In this document: in pieces, positions 37,778-47,029 of the stretch
How the letters are laid out: every line of letters starts with the position of its first letter
How positions within the stretch are numbered: position 1 is the first letter of the stretch
Source: Giesbergeria sp.
GTDB lineage: Bacteria; Pseudomonadota; Gammaproteobacteria; Burkholderiales; Burkholderiaceae_C
DNA: 64,000 nt
NCBI RefSeq assembly: GCF_028686475.1
Contig: NZ_JAQUCA010000004.1
Location: forward strand, 76,568 to 140,567
Direction: 5' to 3'
Notes under the pieces: model-generated
What the model was told of the DNA's origin: nothing
What the model saw: only the letters and a program-made list of their open reading frames with translations
The model's database searches: none
Made by a program: the position numbers and the translations under genes

Positions 37778-38788
37778 ATGAGCCTTCTGGATAACATAGA
37801 TGCAGCAGCCTTGGGCAAAGTCGCCGTGTTGATGGGCGGCAACTCCGCCGAGCGCGATGTCTCGCTCATGTCGGGCAGTGGCGTGTTACAGGCACTGCGC
37901 GCACGCGGTGTCGATGCCCACCTGTTTGACCCAGCTTATAACGACTTGGGCGATTTAAAACGCCACGGTTACCAACGCTGCTTTATCGCTCTGCATGGCC
38001 GCCACGGCGAAGATGGCACCGTGCAAGGCGCGCTAGAGCTGCTCGGCATCCCCTACACCGGCTCGGGCGTGCTGGCTTCCAGCATCGCGATGGACAAAAT
38101 CATGACCAAACGCCTGTGGCGTGCCGAGGGCCTGCCCACCCCCGATTGGCGTTTGGTCGCCAGTGCCACCGAAACCGAACAAGCCCTGCAAGCCTTGGGC
38201 GCGCCCATGATTGTCAAACCGGCGCGCGAAGGCTCCACCATCGGCCTGACCAAAGTCACCGATGCCAGCCAATGCGCCCAAGCCTATGCACTGGCCGCGC
38301 GCTACGACCCCGAAGTGCTGTGCGAGCAATTTATTGACGGTGACGAGACCACCTGCCCGATTTTGGGCGAAGCGGCCAGCGCCCAAGCCCTGCCCGTGAT
38401 TCGCATTGAAGCCCCCCAAGGCAACTACGACTACGAGCACAAATACTTCACCGACGACACCCAATACCACTGCCCCAGTGGCCTGCCCGAAGCCGAAGAA
38501 CAAGCCATCCAAACCTTGGTAGTGCAAGCCTTTCGCAGCGTGGGTTGCCGGGGCTGGGCGCGCGCCGACATCATGATTCGTGCCTCTGACCGCCAGCCGT
38601 TTTTGCTAGAAATCAACACCTCACCCGGCATGACTGGGCATTCTTTGGTGCCCATGTCGGCGCGCGCTGCCGGTATCAGCTACGAAGACCTGTGCCTGCA
38701 CCTGCTGGCCCAAGCCAGCTTAGATACCCCACTGCCTGCACAGCAGCCTGCACAGCCAGCCACAGCACAGCCCGGAGACATTGCATGA
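37778..38788 (+). CDS. ddlB: D-alanine--D-alanine ligase
   Basis: ATP-grasp enzyme that makes the D-Ala-D-Ala used by MurF. Motifs: [20 protein letters not shown] near residue 18, [29 protein letters not shown] and [16 protein letters not shown]. It has 336 residues from ATG 37778. No good ribosome-binding site lies within 15 bp of this ATG; the iscB remnant stop TGA overlaps the ATG, so translation may depend on reinitiation. The coding sequence itself is intact. Confidence 0.95.
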   Translation: MSLLDNIDAAALGKVAVLMGGNSAERDVSLMSGSGVLQALRARGVDAHLFDPAYNDLGDLKRHGYQRCFIALHGRHGEDGTVQGALELLGIPYTGSGVLASSIAMDKIMTKRLWRAEGLPTPDWRLVASATETEQALQALGAPMIVKPAREGSTIGLTKVTDASQCAQAYALAARYDPEVLCEQFIDGDETTCPILGEAASAQALPVIRIEAPQGNYDYEHKYFTDDTQYHCPSGLPEAEEQAIQTLVVQAFRSVGCRGWARADIMIRASDRQPFLLEINTSPGMTGHSLVPMSARAAGISYEDLCLHLLAQASLDTPLPAQQPAQPATAQPGDIA

Positions 38789-39570
38789 CAGACACCCTGC
38801 CCGCACCGCTGGATGTCCGGCTCATGAACTTGGCCGCCTCGGTCTTGTTCTTGGGCTGTGTCGTGCTGGTGCTGGCAGCTGGGGCTTGGTGGGCACTGCG
38901 CCACCCCGCTTTTGCCATTGGGCGCATTGTGGTGCAGGGCGAGTTGGTACACAACAACGCCGTATCGTTGCGCGCCAACGTCGCGCCCCAGCTTACGGGC
39001 AATTTTTTCACCATCGACTTGACCGCTGCACGCCAATCCTTTGAGCAGGTGCCTTGGGTACGCACCGCCCAAATACGCCGCCAATACCCACGCACCTTGC
39101 AGGTGGTGTTGCAAGAACACCACGCCGTAGCGCATTGGGGCAGCGAGCCGGGCGATGAAATGCTCAACAACTACGGCGAGATTTTTGAAGCCAACGGCGA
39201 CGAATCTGACCTAGAAGATTTGCCGCGCCTGCACGGCCCCCCAAGCCAATCGGCCCAAGTTTGGCAGATGTACCAGCGCTTACAAAACGTCCTCGGCTCC
39301 CCCATCAAAACCCTAGAACTGTCAGGGCGCGGTGGCTGGCGCGTGGGCCTACAAAGCGGTGCCATGCTGGAATTGGGCGGCGGCAGTGCAGCGGAGATAG
39401 AGCAACGCACCCAACACTTTGTCAACACGCTGGCACAGGTGACAGCACGCTATGGCCGCAAGCCCGACAGCCTAGAGTCGGCAGACCTGCGCCACAGTGG
39501 CGGCTATGCCGTGCGCTTGCGCGGTGTTACCACGGTGATTGCCCCTGCGGGCGCACCAACGCGCAAATAA
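38785..39570 (+). CDS. ftsQ: cell division protein FtsQ
   Basis: Bitopic divisome protein (261 residues) that links early and late division proteins with FtsL and FtsB. A membrane helix lies at about residues 17-40 ([20 protein letters not shown]). The POTRA domain follows ([16 protein letters not shown], then [19 protein letters not shown]). ATG 38785 overlaps the ddlB stop by ATGA; a longer frame upstream overlaps ddlB and was not used. Confidence 0.94.
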   Translation: MTDTLPAPLDVRLMNLAASVLFLGCVVLVLAAGAWWALRHPAFAIGRIVVQGELVHNNAVSLRANVAPQLTGNFFTIDLTAARQSFEQVPWVRTAQIRRQYPRTLQVVLQEHHAVAHWGSEPGDEMLNNYGEIFEANGDESDLEDLPRLHGPPSQSAQVWQMYQRLQNVLGSPIKTLELSGRGGWRVGLQSGAMLELGGGSAAEIEQRTQHFVNTLAQVTARYGRKPDSLESADLRHSGGYAVRLRGVTTVIAPAGAPTRK

Positions 39571-39612
39571 AGCCCAGCAGGCAGCACAAGACAACAAAAG
39601 GCAAACACGGAT

Positions 39613-40842
39613 ATGGCAAAAGAATACAAAGATGTGGTGGTCGGGCTGGACATCGGTACCGCCAAGGTCATGGCGGTGGTGGCAGAAGTCTTGCCCAATG
39701 GGGCGCTCAAACTGGTGGGTTTGGGCGTAGCCCCCAGCAACGGCCTCAAGCGCGGGGTGGTAGTCAATATAGATGCCACGGTGCAAAGCATCCAACTGGC
39801 CCTCAAAGAGGCCGAACTGATGGCCGATTGCAAAATTCAGCGCGTTTATACCGGCATTACCGGCAGCCATATTCGCGGACTCAACTCCAGCGGTATGGTG
39901 GCCATCAAAGACAAAGAAGTCACTGCCGCCGACGTGGCGCGCGTGGTAGAAACCGCCAAAGCCATCAATATCTCTAGCGACCAGCGCCTGCTGCTGGTCG
40001 AGCCGCAAGAATTCGTCATTGACGGCCAAGATGTCAAAGAACCGATTGGCATGAGCGGCATCCGCCTAGAAGCCAAAATCCACATCGTGACCGGCGCACA
40101 AAGTGCCGCCGAAAACATCATCAAATGCGTGCGCCGCTGCGGCTTAGAAGTAGAGCAATTGCTGCTCAATCCACTGGTGTCAAGCCAAGCGGTACTCACC
40201 GATGATGAGCGCGAGTTGGGCGTGGCCGTGGTGGACATTGGCGCAGGCACCACCGATGTCGCTATTTTTACCGGCGGGGCCATTCGGCACACCGCCGTGA
40301 TTCCGATTGCCGGTGATTTGATTACCAGCGATATTGCAATGGCGCTACGCACGCCCACCAAAGATGCCGAAGACATTAAGGTAGAAAGCGGCTATGCCAA
40401 ACAACTGCTGGCCGACCCTGAAGCCCAAGTCGAAGTGCCCGGTTTGGGCGACCGGGGGCCACGGATGCTCAGCCGCCAAGTGCTGGCGGGTGTCGTCGAG
40501 CCACGGGTGGAAGAAATTTTCTCTTTAGTACAACAGGTGATTCGCGAATCGGGCTATGAAGAAGTGCTGTCTTCGGGTATCGTACTGACTGGCGGCAGCT
40601 CTGTGATGCCGGGCATGGTAGAGCTGGGCGAAGACATCTTTCTCAAACCGGTACGCCGGGGAGTTCCTAAGTATTCTGGCGCTTTGGCCGATATGGTGGC
40701 CCAACCGCGCGCTGCTACCGTCATGGGCTTACTAGAAGAAGCGCGCTTGGCACGAATGCGCGGCTTCAAAGTGGCCCAAAAAACCGGCACGGTACAGACC
40801 GTTTTTGGCCGGTTCAAAGAATTCATTGTCGGAAATTTTTGA
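39613..40842 (+). CDS. ftsA: cell division protein FtsA
   Basis: Actin-like ATPase that anchors FtsZ to the membrane. It has 409 residues with VVGLDIGTAKVMAVVAEV near residue 9, VVDIGAGTTDVAIFTGGA near 206 and VLTGGSSVMPGMVELGE near 321. The C-terminal amphipathic membrane-targeting helix is visible (TVFGRFKEFIVGNF). It sits 42 bp after ftsQ and 105 bp before ftsZ. Confidence 0.96.
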   Translation: MAKEYKDVVVGLDIGTAKVMAVVAEVLPNGALKLVGLGVAPSNGLKRGVVVNIDATVQSIQLALKEAELMADCKIQRVYTGITGSHIRGLNSSGMVAIKDKEVTAADVARVVETAKAINISSDQRLLLVEPQEFVIDGQDVKEPIGMSGIRLEAKIHIVTGAQSAAENIIKCVRRCGLEVEQLLLNPLVSSQAVLTDDERELGVAVVDIGAGTTDVAIFTGGAIRHTAVIPIAGDLITSDIAMALRTPTKDAEDIKVESGYAKQLLADPEAQVEVPGLGDRGPRMLSRQVLAGVVEPRVEEIFSLVQQVIRESGYEEVLSSGIVLTGGSSVMPGMVELGEDIFLKPVRRGVPKYSGALADMVAQPRAATVMGLLEEARLARMRGFKVAQKTGTVQTVFGRFKEFIVGNF

Positions 40843-40947
40843 TCGTGATGCACGCGAGGTTTTACACTTCGCGGCAAAAAAACACGTTCTTTACCTTTTA
40901 TTTACTTTTGCCAGCGCATACCATACAGGTTCAGGAGCACCAACTAT

Positions 40948-42153
40948 ATGCCAATTGAAATCATCGACGTGGAAGAATTCAACCAGGGCACACAAATCAA
41001 AGTCATTGGTGTCGGTGGCGGTGGCAGCAATGCGGTAGAACACATGATTGCACGAAATGTGCAAGGTGTCGAGTTTATTAGTGCCAACACCGATGCCCAA
41101 GCACTGACCCGCAGTTCTGCCCACCGCCAAATTCAGCTCGGCGCTACCGGTTTAGGGGCCGGCAGCAAACCCGAAAAAGGCCGCGAAGCCGCCGAAGCCG
41201 CCATCGACAACATCCGCGCAGCCATCCAAGGCGCGCACATGTTGTTTATTACCGCTGGTATGGGCGGTGGCACCGGCACCGGCGCGGCCCCCGTGATTGC
41301 CCGTGTCGCCAAAGAAATGGGCATCCTCACGGTGGGTGTGGTCACCAAGCCCTTCGATTGGGAGGGTGGCCGCCGCATGAAAAACGCCGACAGCGGCCTG
41401 TCTGAGCTAGAGTCGAATGTGGATTCGCTCATCGTGGTACTCAACGAAAAGCTGCTGGACGTGCTGGGCGATGAAGTCACCCAAGACGAAGCCTTTGCCC
41501 ATGCCAATGATGTGCTGCGTAACGCCGTAGGCGGTATTGCAGAAATCATCAACGAGTATGGCCAAGTCAACGTGGACTTTGAAGACGTGCGTACCGTCAT
41601 GGGCGAGCCGGGCAAGGCCATGATGGGCACCGCCACCGCCGCTGGCCCCGACCGCGCCCGCATTGCCGCCGAGCAAGCCATTGCCTGCCCGCTGCTAGAG
41701 GGCATTGACCTCTCGGGCGCTAAGGGCGTGCTGGTGCTGATTACCGCCAGCCGGGGCAGCCTCAAGCTGTCCGAATCGCGTCTGGCCATGAACACCATCA
41801 AAGCCTACGCCTCCGAAGATGCCCATGTCATTTTTGGTGCCGCCTACGACGAAACCTTGGGCGACTCTATCCGCGTCACCGTGGTGGCCACGGGCTTGTC
41901 GCGCCAAAACGCGCGCCGCCAAAACATCCAAGTGGTGCAAGGTGGCTTGCGTACCGGCACCGACAACGTAGCCTACCAAGTAGCTGGTTTGGGCGGCAGT
42001 AGCTCCACCAGCGGCACCGACTACCACGGCATGGCCGTGCCCAGCGTCTGGCGCAACAACCGCAACCAAGCCGCTGCCAAAGTCGATGCCCTCTCGTCGG
42101 GCGGCATGGACGATTTAGAAATCCCGGCCTTCTTGCGTAAGCAGGCCGACTGA
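40948..42153 (+). CDS. ftsZ: cell division GTPase FtsZ
   Basis: Tubulin-like GTPase that forms the division ring. The GTP-binding tubulin signature GGGTGTGAAPVIA lies near residue 107 and KVIGVGGGGSNAVEHM near 18. The C-terminal conserved peptide DDLEIPAFLRKQAD binds FtsA and other partners. Length is 401 residues. CAGGAGC precedes the ATG. The 105-bp spacer after ftsA is A/T-rich and may hold a promoter; a likely terminator follows the gene. Confidence 0.97.
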   Translation: MPIEIIDVEEFNQGTQIKVIGVGGGGSNAVEHMIARNVQGVEFISANTDAQALTRSSAHRQIQLGATGLGAGSKPEKGREAAEAAIDNIRAAIQGAHMLFITAGMGGGTGTGAAPVIARVAKEMGILTVGVVTKPFDWEGGRRMKNADSGLSELESNVDSLIVVLNEKLLDVLGDEVTQDEAFAHANDVLRNAVGGIAEIINEYGQVNVDFEDVRTVMGEPGKAMMGTATAAGPDRARIAAEQAIACPLLEGIDLSGAKGVLVLITASRGSLKLSESRLAMNTIKAYASEDAHVIFGAAYDETLGDSIRVTVVATGLSRQNARRQNIQVVQGGLRTGTDNVAYQVAGLGGSSSTSGTDYHGMAVPSVWRNNRNQAAAKVDALSSGGMDDLEIPAFLRKQAD

Positions 42154-42201
42154 AATCGCTTGGTCGGCCCAGCATTTTTGCTGCCCCCTAGCGACAAAGA
42201 C

Positions 42202-42236
42202 GGCGGACTGCCTGCACGGCGGCCCGCCCTTTTTTA
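42202..42236 (+). terminator. probable terminator after ftsZ
   Basis: GGCGG (42202-42206) can pair with CCGCC (42224-42228) across a G/C-rich loop, followed directly by CTTTTTT. It lies about 50 bp after the ftsZ stop and separates the dcw cluster from lpxC. The stem is short and the loop may refold. Confidence 0.5.
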
Positions 42237-42305
42237 TGGCCACGATAGCCAAAGTTTGCTGCGGCCCCTCTGTGCATAGCAGCTGGCAAAAACTAAAATC
42301 GAGCC

Positions 42306-43229
42306 ATGCTCCAGCAACGTACCTTAAAAACGCTTACCCGCGCCGTCGGTGTCGGCCTACACAGTGGCCAACGGGTAGAACTCACCCTGCGCCCGGCCCA
42401 ACCCAACACGGGCATTGTGTTTCGGCGCATTGATTTGCCCGAACCCATAGACATTCCCATTTCGGCCACGGCGGTCACGGATACGCGCATGGCCTCGACT
42501 ATCTCTGCTGGTGCGGCCAAGGTGCATACGGTAGAGCATTTGATGTCGGCCTGCGCCGGTTTGGGCATTGACAACCTGTATATCGACATCACCGCCGAGG
42601 AGGTACCGATTTTGGATGGCTCCTCGGCCTCGTTTGTTTTTTTGTTACAAAGTGCTGGCATTGCGTTACAAAAAGTAGCCAAGCGCTTTATCCGCGTCAA
42701 ACGCCCAGTGCAAGTAGCCCAAGGCGAAGGGGCGCAGGCCAAATGGGCCAAGCTAGAGCCTTATCATGGTTTTAAGCTGCGTTTTGAAATTGATTTTGCC
42801 CACCCGGCGGTAGATTCGACCGGCCAATGTGTAGAGTTTGATTTGGGCAGCGGCAATTACAGCCGCGATATTGCCCGCGCGCGCACCTTTGGTTTTACCA
42901 AAGACGTAGAAATGATGCGTGCCAACGGCTTGGCCTTGGGCGGTGGCCTAGACAACGCCATCGTCATGGACGATTACAAAGTGCTCAACGCCGACGGCCT
43001 GCGCTACGACGACGAGTTTGCCAAACACAAAATTTTGGATGCGATGGGCGATTTGTACCTGATTGGCCACCCGCTGCTGGCTGCGTACAGCGCCTTCCGC
43101 TCCGGCCATGCCCTCAATAACCTGTTACTACGCGAACTGCAAGCCCAGCCCGATGCCTGGGAATGGGCCAGTTTTGACAGCGAACGCCAAGCCCCCAAGG
43201 GCTTTGCCCAGCCCGCGCGGGCTTGGTAA
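42306..43229 (+). CDS. lpxC: UDP-3-O-acyl-N-acetylglucosamine deacetylase LpxC
   Basis: Zinc enzyme for the committed step of lipid A synthesis. The zinc and catalytic residues are in [17 protein letters not shown] (near residue 78), the conserved [18 protein letters not shown] and [30 protein letters not shown] is typical. Length is 307 residues. It is usually found just after ftsZ, as here. A short conserved membrane gene follows. Confidence 0.97.
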   Translation: MLQQRTLKTLTRAVGVGLHSGQRVELTLRPAQPNTGIVFRRIDLPEPIDIPISATAVTDTRMASTISAGAAKVHTVEHLMSACAGLGIDNLYIDITAEEVPILDGSSASFVFLLQSAGIALQKVAKRFIRVKRPVQVAQGEGAQAKWAKLEPYHGFKLRFEIDFAHPAVDSTGQCVEFDLGSGNYSRDIARARTFGFTKDVEMMRANGLALGGGLDNAIVMDDYKVLNADGLRYDDEFAKHKILDAMGDLYLIGHPLLAAYSAFRSGHALNNLLLRELQAQPDAWEWASFDSERQAPKGFAQPARAW

Positions 43230-43262
43230 TTGCCCACGGCTTAACACAAGCTCAGGCGCGCT

Positions 43263-43439
43263 ATGTTGTTGTTTCGCTGGCTGGTGATTTTACTGCTGAT
43301 GGTGGCCGCCGTGTGCTTTGCCTTTTACATTGGCACTGGCCGGGCCTATTACAAGCGCTTGGGCTTTATCGTACTCAAGTGGACGACGATTGCCGCCACG
43401 CTGTTTTTTACCGTGCTGATTGCCGAACGGGTGTTTTAG
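43263..43439 (+). CDS. small membrane protein downstream of lpxC
   Basis: A 58-residue frame starting MLLFRWLVILLLMVAAV, with two hydrophobic segments (about residues 3-22 and 39-55) separated by a charged turn TGRAYYKRLGFIVLKW. It starts 33 bp after lpxC. Function is unknown. The clear two-helix pattern and its position support a real gene. It was too short for a usual length cut-off. Confidence 0.65.
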   Translation: MLLFRWLVILLLMVAAVCFAFYIGTGRAYYKRLGFIVLKWTTIAATLFFTVLIAERVF

Positions 43440-43463
43440 ACCGACTTCGCCGCTTTACCCAGC

Positions 43464-44756
43464 TTAAAGCGATTTTTGTCGCCACGCCAACAAGGCACCC
43501 AACCACAGCGCAGCGGCAGAAAACAGCAGCCCGCGTGCCAAGCCACCCGGCCCATCGGAAATCCAGCCCACCACCGTCGGCCCCAGGATTTGCCCCACGG
43601 CAAAAATAATCGTAAAACCGCTGATGCCGCTGGCCCATTGGGCTTGGGGCAAATTGTGGCGCACCAAGGCCGTAGTGGCCGCCACCACCGATAAAAACAC
43701 CGCGCCAAACAGCACCCCCGACAGCACCAAAACCGGCAAAGCGCTGGTCAAGGCGGGTAGCAAAGTTGCAACCCCCAGCAAAGCATTGAGCCGCGCCAGC
43801 GGCTGGCCATCGCGGTGGCGGTCTAACAAGCCTGCCCACAGGCGCGACGAGGCCACCACCGCCAGCCCGAGCAAGCTATAAAAAAGGGTGATAGCGCCGT
43901 CCGAATTGCCCTGCGCGCGCAACAGTGCAATTACAAACGTCATGTAGCCGATATAGCCCACGCCAAACAAGCTATACCCCAGCAGCGCTGGAGCAAAGGC
44001 TCGCCAAGGCACTGCCGTAGCCACTACGTCGCTCGGGGTGTTCTGGGTGCTGGTGGTACTACTGGCGGCGCTGGCGCTAGGCGGCATGGCCGGGCCAGTT
44101 TCTATACCGTGGCGGTGCAAGGCGCGCAGCGCCAGCACCAACACCAGCGTGGCCGCGCCCGCCCAGCCAGCCAAAATCCACCATGCCCACATCCACGGAT
44201 GGGCTTGTGGCCCCGCTAACTGCAACGCCGCAGGCACCGACAAAGCGCACAGCACAATCCCCCAACCAGCGCCGCCGTAATACAGCCCAAGCAATAAACC
44301 GCTGTGCCCCGGCCAGCGCAGGCTCAAGCGTGCCGCCAGTAAACCCCCGGCGGTAAAAATCCATGCGCTAAAAATACCTGCCAACAGGCGCTGGCCTAAC
44401 AAAGCACCCGATGCCGTAAACAATCCACCCGCCACCATACAGACGCTGGCCACTGCCGTACTCCACAACAACAAAGGCCCCGGCCCGCAACGGCGCATTA
44501 AGGCGGGCGTACTCAAGGCCCCCAACAGGTAACCGATGGCGTTAAAGGTATTCATCAAACCGGCCAAGGAGTAGCTCCAGCCCAAATCCTCGCGCATGGG
44601 GGGCAACAGCAAGCCATAAGAAAACCGCGTAATGCCCAAGGCCACCACCGCCGCCAAGGACAACGCCAAAGCCAAGCCCAAACCACCGCTTTCTTGTGGC
44701 TGTACTGGTGCTACGGTATGGGGAGGAGCATGGGGCATGGCTGGGTGTTTGTCCAA
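43464..44756 (-). CDS. MFS transporter, YbfB/YjiJ-like
   Basis: Twelve-helix major facilitator protein of about 430 residues; substrate unknown. The segment LGITRFSYGLLLPPMREDLGWSYSLAGLMNT near the N-terminus (split by helices 1 and 2) is typical of the YbfB/YjiJ branch. A Pro/His-rich N-terminus suggests that the true start may be the ATG at 44738 (MPHAPPHTV), since the 44756 start lies inside the tRNA terminator. A Ser/Thr-rich loop joins the two halves. It is convergent with the small lpxC-downstream gene. Confidence 0.85.
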   Translation of the reverse strand: MDKHPAMPHAPPHTVAPVQPQESGGLGLALALSLAAVVALGITRFSYGLLLPPMREDLGWSYSLAGLMNTFNAIGYLLGALSTPALMRRCGPGPLLLWSTAVASVCMVAGGLFTASGALLGQRLLAGIFSAWIFTAGGLLAARLSLRWPGHSGLLLGLYYGGAGWGIVLCALSVPAALQLAGPQAHPWMWAWWILAGWAGAATLVLVLALRALHRHGIETGPAMPPSASAASSTTSTQNTPSDVVATAVPWRAFAPALLGYSLFGVGYIGYMTFVIALLRAQGNSDGAITLFYSLLGLAVVASSRLWAGLLDRHRDGQPLARLNALLGVATLLPALTSALPVLVLSGVLFGAVFLSVVAATTALVRHNLPQAQWASGISGFTIIFAVGQILGPTVVGWISDGPGGLARGLLFSAAALWLGALLAWRQKSL

Positions 44757-44794
44757 TGAAAAAGCCGTCCACCTGTACTAGGTTGGACGGCTTT
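44757..44794 (-). terminator. intrinsic terminator after tRNA-Pro
   Basis: An 11-bp perfect stem AAAGCCGTCCA/TGGACGGCTTT with a 12-nt loop; read on the minus strand it is followed by TTTTTC. It lies just 3' of the minus-strand tRNA gene. Confidence 0.85.
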
Positions 44795-44805
44795 GTTCTG
44801 GTTGT

Positions 44806-44882
44806 TGGTCGGTGTGAAAGGATTCGAACCTTCGACCCCTTGCACCCCATGCAAGTGCGCTACCAGGCTGCGCCACACACCG
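44806..44882 (-). tRNA. tRNA-Pro (anticodon GGG)
   Basis: On the minus strand the 77-nt sequence starts CGGTGTGTGGCGCAGCCTGG and folds as a cloverleaf. The acceptor CGGTGTG pairs with CACACCG, the anticodon arm is CTTGC-ATGGGGT-GCAAG with anticodon GGG, and the T arm has GGTTCGAATCC. Discriminator A and an encoded CCA end the gene at 44806. Confidence 0.96.
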
Positions 44883-44946
44883 AAGACGCTTATTATATAC
44901 CTGAAAACATAGCGCTTCTAAAGAAGGTGTCCAATTTTTTGCCAAC

Positions 44947-45177
44947 TCAAGGGGAACGGTGCAAGCGCGGGGCCGCCAGCAGGGCGCGCTCTTCTTCTAC
45001 CACCTTGTCTAATTGCTTTTGCGCTGGCGTGGCTGGCAAGGCTGCCAGCAGGGTTTGCAGCCGGGTTACATCGGCCACCGTGGGTGCCACTTTGATTTGG
45101 GCCACCGCCGCAGGCAATTGCCCTGATTTGACCAGCGTAAACACCTTGGTCGCCCATTCATTTTTTCCGCGTGCCAT
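44947..45177 (-). CDS. small conserved protein of unknown function
   Basis: A 76-residue protein starting MARGKNEWATKVFTLVKSGQ, mostly helical, with a C-terminal charged helix (AQKQLDKVVEEERALLAA). No signal peptide, membrane segment or motif was recognised. I chose the ATG at 45177; the frame extends further upstream with low similarity to anything. It is divergent from the next gene; the 82-bp spacer likely holds both promoters. Confidence 0.6.
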   Translation of the reverse strand: MARGKNEWATKVFTLVKSGQLPAAVAQIKVAPTVADVTRLQTLLAALPATPAQKQLDKVVEEERALLAAPRLHRSP

Positions 45178-45259
45178 GCTTGTCTTTCTTTGTTGTGGTG
45201 CGCGTCCGGCACCCATGCCGGTAGCATAGGCTGCACTTTAACGCTTACGCTGATAAATC

Positions 45260-45589
45260 ATGTCTGAGATTGAGAACCAAATTGTTGTCCCGCCTTCGTT
45301 CATCGCCCTGTACAGCGACGCGCATGGCCGCCTGCGTGAACGCCCAGCTTTGGTACGGGAGCGCTACGAACTGTGCGAAGACTTGGCCGGGCATCTGGTG
45401 GGGCAGGCGCAAACCTTGTACCAATTGCAGGTACCTTCAGAGTTTGAAGTGCTGCGCCGCATCCATGCTGGCTTGTGCGCTGCCGAGGCCAGCGTCTCGG
45501 TGGCCGAAGCCACTTGGATGGTGACGCGGCTGGCCGAGCTGCTGCAATGGCAATGCCCCGCGCTGACGGCGCAAGCGCCGTCCAACTAA
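45260..45589 (+). CDS. conserved hypothetical protein
   Basis: A 109-residue soluble protein starting MSEIENQIVVPPSFIALYSD, with an apparently helical core (ALVRERYELCEDLAGHLVGQ) and a C-terminal helix pair. It resembles small proteins of Burkholderiales sometimes labelled as ATPase with chaperone activity, though no ATP-binding motif is visible, so I assign no function. It ends 12 bp before the thrC stop on the other strand. Confidence 0.65.
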   Translation: MSEIENQIVVPPSFIALYSDAHGRLRERPALVRERYELCEDLAGHLVGQAQTLYQLQVPSEFEVLRRIHAGLCAAEASVSVAEATWMVTRLAELLQWQCPALTAQAPSN

Positions 45590-45601
45590 GTGCCCGCTGG
45601 T

Positions 45602-47029
45602 TTAATCGCAGTGCTGCGCGATATAGGCTTTAACCTGCGCCACATCGGCGGGCATCACCTGCACGCGCTTGGGCAAGTCTTCAATGCCCACAAACTTGGC
45701 CGGGCGCTCGGGGGCGTGGCCCAAGGCTTCAACAATGGTTTCGGCAAACTTGATGGGCAGGGCGGTTTCTAGCACCAGCATCGGAATGCCGGGGCTGCGG
45801 TGTTCGCGTGCCACTTTCACGCCATCGGCGGTGTGGGTGTCGATGGTCATGCCAAAACGGGCGTGGGTGTCACGGATAGTGGCGAGGCGGTCGGCATGGG
45901 TGCTTTTGCCACTGACAAAACCGTAACGCTGTGCGGCTTGGGCAAAGACTGGGTTCTGGCTCAGGTCAAAACGGCCTTGTTGGCTCAAGGCAGCGCCAAA
46001 CAGCGCTTGCACTTGGGCACCATCGCGCCCCAGCAGGTCAAAAATAAAGCGTTCAAAATTGCTGGCTTTAGAGATGTCCATCGAGGGGCTAGAGGTCTCG
46101 TGCGTGTCGGCGCTGGCGCGCACACGATAAACCCCGGTGCGGAAGAACTCATCCAGCACATCATTTTCGTTGGTGGCTACCACCAGCGTATGGATGGGCA
46201 GGCCCATCATGCGCGCCACATGACCCGCGCAGACATTGCCAAAGTTGCCGCTGGGCACGGTAAAGCTGACCTTCTGGTCGTTGCTTTCGGTGGCTTGGAT
46301 GTACCCGGCAAAGTAGTACACCACTTGCGCCAACAAACGCGCCCAGTTGATGGAGTTGACCGTGCCAATTTTGTATTTGCGCTTGAACTCCAAGTCATTG
46401 CTGACGGCCTTGACGATGTCTTGGCAGTCGTCAAACACGCCTTCAATGGCGATGTTGTGGATGTTCTGGTCTTGCAGGCTGAACATTTGCGCCTGCTGGA
46501 AGGCGCTCATGCGGCCATGCGGACTGGTCATAAAGACGCGCACGCCTTCTTTGCCGCGCATAGCGTGTTCTGCGGCGCTGCCGGTATCGCCACTGGTAGC
46601 GCCCAGAATGTTGAGTTGCTCGCCCCGGCGCTTGAGTTCGTACTCAAACAAATTGCCCAGCAACTGCATGGCCATGTCTTTGAAGGCCAGCGTCGGGCCG
46701 TTGGACAGGGCTTCTAGCCACAGGCTGTCTTCCATGTGGCGCAGCGGCACGATTTCGCCGGTACCAAACACGGCAGCGGTGTAGGTTTTGTGGCACAGGG
46801 CGCGCAAATCCTCGGGCGGGATGTCGTCAATGTAGAGCGACAAAATCTCAAACGCCAGCTCAGAATAACCTTGCTTGTGGTAAACGGTGCGCCAGCGCGT
46901 CAGGGTGGCATCGTCAATCTGCGGATAGCTTTCGGGCAGGTACAGGCCGCCATCGGGGGCCAAGCCCTCTAGCAGGATGTCGCAAAAATGCTTGCGCTCG
47001 GGGTGGCCACGGGTGGAGAGGTACAACAT
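45602..47029 (-). CDS. thrC: threonine synthase
   Basis: PLP enzyme that makes threonine from O-phosphohomoserine. It begins MLYLSTRGHPERKHFCDILLEGLAPDGGLYLPE. The PLP lysine lies in NGPTLAFKDMAMQLLG near residue 116, and GATSGDTGSAAEHAMRGK and FTVPSGNFGNVCAGHVA bind the cofactor phosphate. Its length of 475 residues is the long bacterial form. Its start overlaps the hom stop, in the operon alaA-hom-thrC. Confidence 0.96.
   Translation of the reverse strand: MLYLSTRGHPERKHFCDILLEGLAPDGGLYLPESYPQIDDATLTRWRTVYHKQGYSELAFEILSLYIDDIPPEDLRALCHKTYTAAVFGTGEIVPLRHMEDSLWLEALSNGPTLAFKDMAMQLLGNLFEYELKRRGEQLNILGATSGDTGSAAEHAMRGKEGVRVFMTSPHGRMSAFQQAQMFSLQDQNIHNIAIEGVFDDCQDIVKAVSNDLEFKRKYKIGTVNSINWARLLAQVVYYFAGYIQATESNDQKVSFTVPSGNFGNVCAGHVARMMGLPIHTLVVATNENDVLDEFFRTGVYRVRASADTHETSSPSMDISKASNFERFIFDLLGRDGAQVQALFGAALSQQGRFDLSQNPVFAQAAQRYGFVSGKSTHADRLATIRDTHARFGMTIDTHTADGVKVAREHRSPGIPMLVLETALPIKFAETIVEALGHAPERPAKFVGIEDLPKRVQVMPADVAQVKAYIAQHCD

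Larger units (their letters stand above)
36730..37778 (+). pseudogene. iscB: iscB RNA-guided endonuclease gene, internally deleted and frameshifted
   Basis: Intact parts in the first frame are the PLMP-like N-terminus (here ALMPCTEKRARLL), RuvC-I with the catalytic Asp in LKLDPGSKTTGLAL, the Arg-rich bridge helix (TARRQMRRRRRNQLRHR), RuvC-II with Glu in ISSELVCFDTQ, and an HNH domain (CAYC, then EHIHPKARGGSNRASNL). After LTLACQ (37460) the match jumps to the C-terminal domain in another frame (VHGFGTGDMVRAEV to RADGYGYFF). The end of HNH and the whole RuvC-III region are gone. GTG 36730 has GGAG six bases upstream; ATG 36718 is in frame. The C-terminal frame ends TGA overlapping the ddlB ATG. 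Confidence 0.9.

Noticed and set aside
42271-42299. TGTGCA-17-TAAAAT as an lpxC promoter
   Set aside because: The -35 matches only half of the consensus and the -10 is so close to the ATG that almost no leader would remain.
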